Shown: piece after piece, positions 10,080-19,369 of the stretch
Numbering within the stretch: position 1 is the stretch's first letter
How the letters are laid out: each line of letters opens with the position of its first letter
Assembly: GCA_009801015.1 (NCBI GenBank)
Contig: VHZZ01001805.1
Location: forward strand, 88,308-117,881
Length of the DNA: 29,574 nt
Source of the DNA: Silene noctiflora
Lineage: Eukaryota > Streptophyta > Magnoliopsida > Caryophyllales > Caryophyllaceae
Direction: 5' to 3'
Program-made: the position numbers and the translations under genes
The notes under the pieces: generated by a model
Databases searched by the model: none
What the model was told of the DNA's origin: nothing
Seen by the model: only the letters and a program-made list of their open reading frames with translations

Positions 10080-10919
10080 GTTTTTCTTCCTCAATTTCAA
10101 TTTCTCTGTTCTTAATTCGATTATTTTTCATATACTGTACCTAATTAATTTCGTCGTCGTAATTCAAAATTTGATCTTTGTCGAACTATTAATCATCGAT
10201 TGTACTTAGCACTAGTTAGCCATCATTAGTTTGATTCATGATCATGAATTCTCAATCGCACACTTTGGAATTCGCATACTTTTGGAATAATGATCGGCGA
10301 ACGTTATCGGAAGCTTGAAATTTCAATGAAATTTACTTTATTCTCGTTGTGTTTTACGATGTCGTAAATCGACAATCTTGTTGTTTCGTAAATCACTTGC
10401 GCTTTCAGGCTCGTCTTATTTCTCTATTCCGTATGTCGCAAATTGGAATTCTTGTTTTATTTCTTACTTGCTAATGTCTAAATGTTGATTTGTTGAGATT
10501 TGAACTTTTGAAGTGATTTGTTGGAGCTAGAAATTTTGTAGTATCTTTTATCTTGTTCTCCATGAACTACATAGTCAAATGGCTTCTTGCTAAGGAAGTT
10601 TAGCATGCAAACAAATGGTGATGCAATTCATGTATTTTGTAGGATTAAATTCGTAGTCCTTTAAAGACAGAGCTACATTGCAAGACACGGTGAAGACAGT
10701 GCTTGCCTCCTGCAATTAATTCTTGTCTAGTTTATAACAACTTTCAAGTATTAATTACTCCGTATATGTCATGCAGTATTTCTCATGGGTTAAGAGCTTT
10801 TTTAACTAAGCAGGAAGCACTTCGTTCTTTTCTTTTTCCATTATTCAACTGTGAAGTACTTGATCCCAGAATGTAAACTTTGAGTTGGAAGTTTAGAAAA
10901 TTTCCCAACTTTTCCAAAC
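10080..10919 (+). other. Probable 5' leader and leader intron of the CRAL-TRIO gene
   Basis: CACAG before GTTTTTC at 10079/10080 is a plausible splice donor. ATGCAG at 10771-10776 and AAGCAG at 10808-10813 are candidate acceptors upstream of the ATG at 10920. No coding sequence is evident between them. This layout is inferred, not demonstrated. Confidence 0.35.
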
Positions 10920-12149
10920 ATGGAAGATAGGCAGAGTAGCTCAGGTCAAAAGGTGTATTCCGAATCATGTCTAGTAGCCTCTGAGAAAAATAAAGGCAAA
11001 GGTTCTTCTAGTCCCGAGAATTCGTTACTGAAGCCTCTTTGTTGTATCGTCTCTAAAGATGGTGTTGGTGGGGGAGTTTCTGGTGATGTAGCATTTTTTG
11101 TCCTAAAACTTGTTGCTCTAGAAACTATGAGAAGAGTCTCAGAATCAAAGTGTCCATTTGCTTGGCGTAGCCTCCAAGCATGTCAAATGCTATGCTATCC
11201 ACCGTTCAAGTGGGTTCAGAGATGGGTCCCTTTCAAAGGCTTAGTGCAAGGCATGCGAGTAAGTACTTTTGTGGCACTGCACTTATCGAGGCAATCCTCT
11301 TATGTACTGTTGGTAAAAAGCTGAAGATCTTAAAACTTCCATTTTGGCAGATTTTGTCACGACCATTGATGATTTTCTCTATAGCAACAGCATTTTCTGA
11401 TATATTTAACAAATTGGGTGCTGCTAATGATCATGCTGCTTCTGTGGACAATGTAGATAACGATTCATCTTCTCTTCAGCCATCTGTTGATGGTGATACA
11501 AGGCAAACAAGAATCATCCTTTTTTTTTCTTGATTTTTTAATGGCTGCATCATTTAGCTGGTTTACTATTTTGTAAGTATAATGTTTGAATTGTTAGTAA
11601 CTACTTAGTATATGCATCTGCCATATAATCTGTTGCCCGGGCTACTCCTACAGGAATGAAAATGAGCCTTCTACTTGTCTGCCATTGGAGAATTGGATGC
11701 TCAAACTGTACAAAGAACTGGAACAGCAAGGATTCAGCTTACCTGAAAGGTGATCAATAAAGAAATACAATCAATCTGCTTCACAGCATTTTAGTAGACT
11801 GTCCAACTTATTGTCCCGACCAAATTTTATCGTTTTTATCTGAGTTGACGGTCATGCAACATATTGAGAAAGTGAGACATGTAAAATCTCATTGCGCAGT
11901 TGATAAGGACACGTCAAAAACTATATACACCTTCTCTTTCTCAGCAAGGTAGAGGAGAGAGTTCTGTGTGTGAGTGGGTAGGGATGTAGTGAGGTTGTTC
12001 AAGGGTAACCTCCAGTCCTCCACCATTTACTCATTTAGGCAATTTTGTGGTGTATAACCTGCAGATTTGATGAATCAGAACTCCAAAGATTTTACACCGC
12101 TGCAAATGGTGATTTTTCATCCCTACTTTCATCTGTCAAGAAGACAATT

Positions 12150-12152
12150 TGA
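12150..12152 (+). other. In-frame TGA in exon 4 of the CRAL-TRIO gene
   Basis: In the frame set by both flanking introns, codon 225 reads TGA: ..AAG AAG ACA ATT TGA TGG AGA GAG... A single change from CGA (a C-to-T transition) or AGA would restore the expected basic residue before WRE. No GT donor and AG acceptor pair nearby could remove it without an impossibly short intron. Confidence 0.85.
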
Positions 12153-12622
12153 TGGAGAGAGACATTTAATATACTTTCACAAGAGGAACTGAAGATGTGG
12201 TCGAGTGTAGTCTTTTGGCATGGTTATGATGTGAGTCAGAGACCTTGCCTGATTGTATGCCTTGGTGTAGCTTGCACTAGTCTTCAAAATCATGATAGAC
12301 CAAGATTCGCTCAGGCCATTGGTAAGCCTTCATTATATTTACTGATTTCCTAGAACTCTCTGTTGCTGTTCAGTGTAGTCCTTAACGCCAGCGTATTAAA
12401 AAATGTGTCCTACAACTCTGAATAACGGGGTTGGATAATTATTTTTCCTAAGGGCATAAAAGGCACTTCAAGCTCAAGAGTGGTGGTTGATCGAATGTTA
12501 TGATCATAGAACATAATGATGCATTAGAAATTCAGATGTGTTATTTAGCTCCATTTATGTGAGTGATTATTTATCAATCTAAAGAGATGTGAGCCTCAAT
12601 GTCTCACTTCGCTATGCACAGG

Positions 12623-12975
12623 CACAATCTGTTATCTCTGTAAACCTAATTTTTTTAAAACATTGATCAATCTCCAAGATGTGAGGAACTGACTTGATAA
12701 CCAAATTTAGTTATTGTCTGGAATGGGAAGGCTGGTTTGATGCATTTATTGACATGATATATTGATATGATATATTAATTGCATGGGGAATAACATCAGT
12801 CACAATCTGCTATCTCTGTAAGCCTTTTTTTTTTAAAAATAAACATTCATCAATCTCCATGATGTTTGGAATTGACTCAGTCTGACGTTGATAACCAGAT
12901 TTAATAATCGTCGGGAATGGGAAAGGGTGGTGAATGACGTGTTAAGATGATATTAATTGCCTGTGGAATAGCAGC
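12623..12975. repeat. Diverged tandem duplication (about 178-bp unit) in CRAL-TRIO intron 4
   Basis: CACAATCTGTTATCTCTGTAA at 12623 recurs as CACAATCTGCTATCTCTGTAA at 12801. The units continue in parallel through CATCAATCTCCATGATGT-like, GATAACCAGATTTA-like and GGGAATGGGAA blocks to a TATTAATTGC..GTGGAATA segment. Substitutions and small indels separate the copies. Both lie within the 878-bp intron 12322-13199. Confidence 0.75.
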
Positions 12976-13898
12976 TGGCATACGCAGTACCATTTTGTTC
13001 GAGTTTTGACCAGTTGTGCTTGCTGCTTAGTTGTAGTAAAGTTGGAGATGGACAGTTCGATTATCAATGTGAAGTGCGGGTAGGGGTCGTCCCTTTCTGT
13101 TGATCTGTTATGCAACCAAAACATTGAAGCTTCTTTTAGTGTTTTTATTTAAAACCACTGCAATTGGAGTATGATGGTTGATATTGATTTCTGATGCAGT
13201 TTCACAATTGGAGCATGGTATCATGCATTTGGCTGATCATGGAAACCCTCAAATTATGGTTTTGGTGGATTGTGAAAGTTTATCTCCATTTAGACTGCCA
13301 TTCCAGATGATAAGCTCGTGCTCACTGCTTTTTCAAGATCACTACCCAAATTGTCTTGGTGGTTTGTTTGTCATACGGCTGCCTCCTGTACTTCGGATGA
13401 TGGTGCAGACGTTTATGAAAGTGAGTTTCTTGCTTCATGCTTTCGCAGTGTTGAATTAGTTTTTGTTTGGTAATGTTTTCTCATCTCCCTGGGTAAACTG
13501 TTTTATCATTTATATTTATCTTTCAGGTTTTGAAACCTTTAACTAGACAGAAGTTGGAATTTCTGGGGGAAAGATATAGGGAGGTTCTTTCTGAGTATTT
13601 CCAAGAACTTCCAGCATGTCTTGGTGGTACATGCATATGTGCAACATGTTCAAGTGGTACTTCCAACACTAACAGAAGCTTTACTTTTATAGAAGTCTTG
13701 AATGACTCCCACTTGATGGCAAATGAATATAGTTGTGAAGGTCTTCGTTCGGAATATTTGAGATCTGAGGCTGATGTAAATCAAAATTTTGATCACCTGT
13801 TGAGAACAGCCATGATTGGAATTCTTATGTTGTGTGTCTTTGGTGCAATCCTGGCTGGAATATATGAATCTGAAAGTTGGACTAATTTGTTCCTGTGA

Positions 13899-15756
13899 GT
13901 AAGGTAACTTTATATTTTGGATCTGCTATTCATTTTACATATTTACTCTTATAAATTAGAGAGCTGAATTGAGTTTGTTGAACATGTAGTGAGAAGTTTG
14001 TGCTAATTGTACTGTGCTTCTTGCTTGCGAGAAAGCATATGATATAACCTGGGGTTATTTAAGATGTGCGACATGTTGTGCATGTCTGCCTTTGAATGTT
14101 TAGTCCAACTGTCAGTGTTAAACACCAGCATTACTCTCTTAGATTTAACTCACTCCTAGCAAAGTACTGAGTTGGATGACAACAAGGGTACCATAGATTG
14201 AGAACATATGACTTATTGTATTCCAGTTATCTTAGACAGTAATCCATCCTTGGCTCTCACCGTGTGCAAATTAATTTGAGGTTAGTAGGGCATTCAGTGT
14301 GCGTATATGATCGATATTATTATAGAGGGTTCCTTCAAAGTTGTTCCGAGAACAAGTTATACATTGAAAACTAGTAATATGAGTTATAAATCAGAATTCC
14401 AAAACCAGAGTCATTTGCTCAAAACAGGCTGCCACTACTTAGCTGTGAGTTGTGACACTGCTGACTGTTGCAGAAACTGTACGTGATGCATAGAAAATCT
14501 ATTCTTTCATTGACTAAATTGTATCACTTGAAAAACATAGGCCCACCGGAAAAAATATTGATTTACTATATGCATCCATTGTTCTGCTTTTTTTTCTGTA
14601 CATGTTTATATATCACTCTCCTTGAAACCTTGGTGGATATGGTATGTGACTCAGTATTTCTTTTTGGGGGTTCTAGTATCTTTCAAACTGATCATTCTAT
14701 AAAGGCAGGGAAGATAAAAAAGTAAAAGAGGAAACGATACAGTATAAATTTTTAAATTCATTACTCTCTTTTGAAGGTGCATTTCAAATGTGTCATTGAC
14801 TAATATATTATTTCTATAGCTGGGTGGCATTTGCTGTGAACTACTTCTACTTTTATTAGTTCCTTAACTAAACAAATCTTTTTGTCATGTTTGGTTGTCT
14901 CTATTGTCATGGCTCCATTTTATATACAAGAAAAAGGTTTTGTTGGGGGTAAGTCTTTGGGAATGGGTTTAACCAGTTCTTAAAGCATTGGACGGTATTC
15001 AAATGAGAGGTTGAGTCACATACGAATTGTATGTGTATGTCCAAGCTGAAATGAGTCCTTCAATGTAGATTGAATTGACCGATTCTGGACCATTGTTCCT
15101 GTGTGGTTTATGTAGTTAAATTTCATTTACATACGACAGACCAAGGCATTTACTACCTTGTCGTTTCTTAAGCGGCTAGTGTTGATAAAACTTGAAGGTT
15201 TAAATTTAATAACTTTGTGAAACTTCCATCTCCAATATATGATTGATGCATGTTCTTGGAGTTTCCCAATAGATGTGTTTCGTCTTTGCTGTGGGGTAAT
15301 AAATGCACTTTATTTACGAAGTTGTTCATCCCGTTGCCAGTCCCTAAAGCCCATCACATTGAGTTGTTGAAAAAGGACCCTCTTTTGAAATGTGGGTTGG
15401 TAAACTGAGTAAACTCAGAATATTACTAAAATGATGTGATCTTGAACATTCCAGCCCATCAAAATTGAAACACTTTACTATATAAGTCAGTAGTACTTTT
15501 TTTAGTAATAAATCTAACTAGCTATACCTTGTATGCAAATGTTCTTGGTGACAAAGTGTGATCGTCAACCTGTTTAGGATTTTAGTGATATTAATTAATT
15601 TTGGCCTGCGTATCATTAACCTTTGAATGTTCCATTTAACAAAGATTTCCACTGTTAGTGGAACGCTGCATTAGATTTTCTTTGCCTGATACTCCTAACA
15701 AAGAAGGATTCGCTTTTCTGAAATTTTGTTCTTCCTTGCATTCACTTTTTTTGCAG
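13899..15756. other. Spacer or intron, no coding sequence recognised
   Basis: Nearly 1.9 kb with only short chance frames, such as one at 14468-14725 rich in T-run phenylalanines. A strong donor-like GTGAGTAAG overlaps the CRAL-TRIO stop codon at about 13894, so some transcripts could run on toward 15757. I see no exon inside the stretch. Confidence 0.45.
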
Positions 15757-16034
15757 GGCAGCTATGTCTTGCTGTTTGATGACCCTTCAGAATCTGAACA
15801 GTCGAACGGAGTTCATCTTAATATTAGGAACTTTCCTCAGCCCTTTCGGCCGTATGTGATCAAAACTTCCACTTTCTTTTCACTTTTACGTGCAGGATGT
15901 TTGTTTACTAGTTACGATGTGTGCTGCACTAGTGATTTGAAAATGTTTACAGTTCACTTGTTTTACTCTTGTTTATTTGCATTGGACTGATTGTTTGTAG
16001 CAAATCGAACTTGTCTAGGAAACAATTCTGGTAA
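15757..16034 (+). CDS. Two C-terminal exons of an unidentified protein (partial)
   Basis: After a strong polypyrimidine tract and acceptor (CACTTTTTTTGCAG), 15757-15851 reads GSYVLLFDDPSESEQSNG and continues HLNIRNFPQPFR, ending at a GTATGTG donor. A TTGTTTGTAG acceptor opens a second exon at 16001 that completes the codon and reads KSNLSRKQFW before TAA at 16032-16034. The composition is hydrophilic and protein-like, and the phase agrees across the intron. I cannot identify the family. The first exon starts in phase 0, whereas splicing from the donor-like site at the CRAL-TRIO stop would give a different frame. These exons may therefore be a remnant of another gene, or they need an upstream exon I cannot see. 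Confidence 0.4.
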
Positions 16035-18150
16035 CCCTATATTCCGAGCATCACTTTTGAAAATATTTAACCGAACAGAAGAATTTAATTGGAAGGTAAC
16101 CATAGGAATATAAAATTGGGTGTTTGGCTGACCAGAAGTGTGAATAAACTATAGGAGAAGATTTTGGTTTCATATTATCTTATTCTACATTAAGATTAAG
16201 CTAAGAGTTCACATGCTACAATGGCAGCTACAGCTTTTACTATAGTCGGTTGGCGATTAGATATTGTAGATTAGTAGATGCTGAATTTTTTTATTATACC
16301 AAAGTCATATTAACTTAATAGTTAAATGCGCTTAGTGGCAGCTAGGTTTTAAGATTTCATCTTGGGAATCTCCGTTCACGTCTCCTTTATTTCTTAAGAT
16401 GTGTCAGTAGGGTGGACTTTGGTGTCTGGTACTCTGGTGGTGCTTCAATGGGTTACTTTCGGTGCTTTGCTCAAAGACTGAGGTTAATGTAACCCATTGA
16501 CAGAGTCTCATACAACTTGGCTTACAGGCTTTCTTAGACCTTTGCTATGTTGAAAATCGCAACAAATACGGAATACTCTATTTGCGGAAATTTATGGATT
16601 TTATCAACATCCTGGATTCCTGGGTGCGTAATTGAGGAGCTTTTGGTTTCACAAGACTTTCTGCATTTGATGACTGAACTAGGAGATCTGAAGAGTGATT
16701 TAGCCCGAGTTCTTAGTTTGCGACTCATTACCTTGCCTAATTGTCTTGTTGGATCTCAAGTGATAAGTACCGTGCCTATGGGGTTTCCCACTACTTGACT
16801 CCATCCAGTTTCTGTACAAAAATATTACTATAATTTTAGTAAAAAAATTGCTGTGGACATTGTAATGATTGTATTGTAAATAGGTCATATATAAATTACC
16901 AAAACTGTCGGATCCACACCCCAAGTAGAATGATTCTAATATGATTATATGAGCCAAAATCCTAATTGAGTCGGTCTGTTCTAAGACTCATGCTCGAATG
17001 ACTCTAATATACCCACCCAGTAGCCAACCCAAATGACTTGTTTACCCGGTTATTATAATAAGCGTTTATAGAGCTACAGGAGGAATATTATGCAGTGTTA
17101 ATTGTGAATATGATTCAAGCTTCTAAGGAAAAGACATTCCTACATCAGATACCGACATCTAAAAAACAGTTTACTCTTACAGTCTTGCTCGTATTTTATG
17201 TGCCTCTTTATTGCTGTCCGTTTTATGACGAAGTTTAAGGAAGTCATATACTAATAACAAATATGTCACGCTACACTCGTCACTAGTAGATATAGAAAAT
17301 TTAACTCTAGATTTTCAAGACTTCACAGGATTTTTCTTTGTTTACTTGATCCATTTTGGTGGATATCCAACTATTTTACTCCCTTCTTGCTATATTTGCC
17401 TCGGAGTGGTGGTTGTTGGAGTGTTACTTTGAGGATTACTAAGGTAATGAATATCAAGCCGGCATTTGCTAGGAAACCTGGCCATGCACCCCTCGCCTTC
17501 TCATTAGTAAGAAGTCATATAATTGTTTCCATTGGCCTTCCCCTTTTTAGCACTCTTCTTTGTAAGATCACACATCCAAAATAGTGGGGCTGGGGGAGGA
17601 TTAGCAAGGGTGCTCAGCCGCTCGTCCCCGTAGGAGGATGAAAATTTCAAAGTTTTTAGTTAATATTCGAAAGGTTCTTCAAGTTTCCCTCATCATTACC
17701 CGTTCGTCCCCACTAAGTTCAATTTCTCGCTCCGCCAATGCGAAAGATGTCCCATTACTAAAGTGGTAGACGCGTGGACGGATCGTCATAGATCTTGAGC
17801 CCGAACATTCGAAAAAAAAAATATTTATACTCCTAATGTCTTGGTCATCAAAAGAATTAATATTAGCATGGTTTGCTGGTTGGTGAAACAAAGCGATAAT
17901 AATATAAACTCTTATTTATTATACGTCGAATGTACATTTTAGGTTGAGAAGTATGATAACCTTTGTGTTTAGTCTTGTTTTGTGGATCAAGTTGTTTGTT
18001 CGTAGTAGTCACTTTCTACTTTCCAGAATAGCTGATTGCGAAACTTGGTCCTATGAAAGGGGTTAGTTTCAATCAAGTAGCGACACCGAAAATTGACAGA
18101 AAGTATTCATACTGCATTACTGTGTGACCTTTCAGGTTTAAGATGTATAG
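16035..18150. other. Intergenic, no confidently recognised gene
   Basis: Two overlapping frames near 16520-16800 are locally open: one reads FLDLCYVENRNKYGILYLRK and stops at an early TGA, the other is 83 codons from 16547. They disagree, so neither is convincing, although a decayed gene fragment is possible. GC-richer sequence at about 17583-17740 begins TAGTGGGGCTGGGGGAGG and ends CTCGCTCCGCCAATG. It may be another diverged hAT-like MITE, but no target duplication is visible. Confidence 0.4.
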
Positions 18151-18151
18151 T

Positions 18152-18182
<31 letters not shown>
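18151..18182. repeat. (TTTC)n microsatellite
   Basis: Eight perfect TTCT/TTTC tetramers in a row. Confidence 0.9.
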
Positions 18183-18485
18183 GGTCCTATTAAATTATAA
18201 TATCCCGCTTAATTAGGGAACTTGCCAATTAGCTGATCCTTTTATGATCTCTCTTCTAATTCGTGTTTTACACCAGGCCACGAGTTTAAACTTTAAAGTT
18301 AAACTCGAACCCGACGAACACGTCGATTTTAAAACAGACTCCTCTTAAACCTCTTATAGGTGACATAATCAAAAGTTGCAATTATGTGATTTAGATTTTA
18401 TGCAACTAAAGATAGCACTGTTTAATAATAGTACTAGATCTTTTATTGAACAAGTAGAGGTTCTGTTATTAGATTGTTTGGTATG

Positions 18486-18699
18486 ACAATGCTTGTAGTT
18501 GAACCCATGAGCACTTAGATCAACTGGCAAGGGGTTGTTCTAGCTTAACCAGAGGTCTCGTGCTCGAGCCCTGGGAACGCAGCAGTGTTGAAACTCATGA
18601 GGGAGAGCTTTACCGCCCTAGTGGTCCTACCCGGCTCGAATCNGGATTAAACCGGATGGTTTACGACAAAAAAAAAAAAAAAAACAATGCTTGTAGTTG
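18486..18699 (+). mobile_element. tRNA-derived SINE with poly(A) tail and 16-bp target duplication
   Basis: A direct repeat, ACAATGCTTGTAGTTG, occurs at 18486-18501 and 18684-18699. Between them lies a body of about 182 bp. It contains a candidate A box (TAGATCAACTGGCAAGGGG) and a B box (GTGCTCGAGCCCTGGG) at the usual tRNA-like spacing, then a tRNA-unrelated part ending GGTTTACGAC and a run of about 18 A. These are the hallmarks of a Pol III-transcribed retroposon inserted by LINE machinery. One undetermined base lies at 18643. The target duplication is perfect, so insertion is fairly recent. Confidence 0.9.
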
Positions 18700-18873
18700 T
18701 TATTAATGGCTGGGGCTCACCAATTACCACATTATAATGTGTCTCCTTTTATCAGAGTTAGGTCTTAGCTAATATACTGCATGGTGGCATTATGCATTCT
18801 TTTATTTGCGTATCTATTGTACATCCGAAATTGTCATACCATTGTGCATTTATCTAATGTCATTTAGGAAATA

Positions 18874-18964
18874 TACTCGCTCTTTCGATCAGTAGTTATC
18901 TTTGTTTCCGCTTCTTAGGAAAAAAAATCAAATAAATAACTATCTATAATGACGGAGGTAGTAT
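18874..18964. mobile_element. Stowaway-like MITE
   Basis: TACTCGCTCTTTCGATCAGTAGTTATC on the left is inverted relative to ATAACTATCTATAATGACGGAGGTAGTA on the right, with TA at both ends. The element is about 90 bp and non-coding. Confidence 0.55.

Positions 18965-18967
<3 letters not shown>

Positions 18968-19009
<42 letters not shown>
18968..19009. repeat. Poly(T) tract of 42 bases
   Basis: An uninterrupted T run immediately follows the MITE at 18874-18964. It could be a retroposon tail on the minus strand, but no body or target duplication is evident. Confidence 0.9.
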
Positions 19010-19010
<1 letters not shown>

Positions 19011-19264
19011 AATCTTTTATTTTGTTTTTACTGTAGATTACCAGTTTGTATGAGATTGAAATTAACTCAGCTTTGCGGAGACCTTCAATTGTCATTGCAA
19101 ATTCGTGAGCCCTCAAAAACTATACGAAATTTCTGGAGTTTTTAAACTAGTACAAGTACTGTTTAGTGATAATAAAATTAGTATAGTGAAATTGGATCAG
19201 ATTATCCAACTGAAAAATTACTCGTATATGCCGAGATAGCTGAAATAAAACATTAATATCATTA

Positions 19265-19366
19265 TACTCCCTCGATTCCATTTGTTCTACTCTGTATATA
19301 TGTTTATCGAATATTTATGAGGTATATTTTAATCAAACGTATAAAATCAATTGAAACGGAGAGTAT
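19265..19366. mobile_element. Stowaway-like MITE
   Basis: TACTCCCTCGATTCCATTTG on the left matches the inverse of CAATTGAAACGGAGAGTA on the right, again with TA flanks. The element is about 100 bp, AT-rich inside, and non-coding. Confidence 0.65.
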
Positions 19367-19369
19367 ATA

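Larger units (their letters stand above)
10920..13898 (+). pseudogene. CRAL-TRIO (Sec14-like) lipid-binding domain gene with one in-frame stop
   Basis: Six exons join in frame: 10920-11258, 11351-11502, 11654-11749, 12065-12321, 13200-13420 and 13527-13898 (TGA). Without the internal stop they would give 478 residues. The N-terminal part has a conserved-looking block (KCPFAWRSLQACQMLCYPPF). The second half carries Sec14-like features: VFWHGYD, RPCLIVCLGVACTSL, RPRFAQAI, then IMVLVDCESLSPFRLPFQM and CLGGLFVIRLPPVLR, ending with a probable membrane segment (MIGILMLCVFGAILAGIY). CRAL-TRIO proteins bind and exchange phosphoinositides or other lipids. A TGA at 12150-12152 (codon 225) falls between KKTI and WRETFNILS, where related proteins would have Arg. 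It would truncate the product to 224 residues before the lipid-binding fold. Everything downstream stays open across three exons and two introns, so the stop is recent, allelic or a sequence error. Intron 2 appears to use a GC donor (ACAAG then GCAAAC). Homology is from recall of the family, not a search. Confidence 0.75.

Noticed and set aside
12150..12152. TGA as a selenocysteine codon
   Set aside because: Land plants lack the selenocysteine insertion machinery, and the expected residue is a basic one, not cysteine.
13893..16034. Splicing of the CRAL-TRIO gene into the exons at 15757 and 16001
   Set aside because: The donor-like GTGAGTAAG leaves two bases, which would read the 15757 exon in a frame that gives unrelated sequence and does not use the GSYVLLFDD frame.
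16547..16798. 83-codon frame as a gene
   Set aside because: Another frame in the same place looks equally coding-like for 35 codons, and antisense is also open. No family is recognised and there is no support for a transcript.
17583..17740. A fourth hAT-like MITE
   Set aside because: The ends resemble the family only loosely and no 8-bp duplication is visible. It is mentioned in the intergenic entry but not called.
18281..18307. 27-bp quasi-palindrome CGAGTTTAAACTTTAAAGTTAAACTCG
   Set aside because: AT-rich near-palindromes of this size arise by chance in such DNA, and there is no associated feature.
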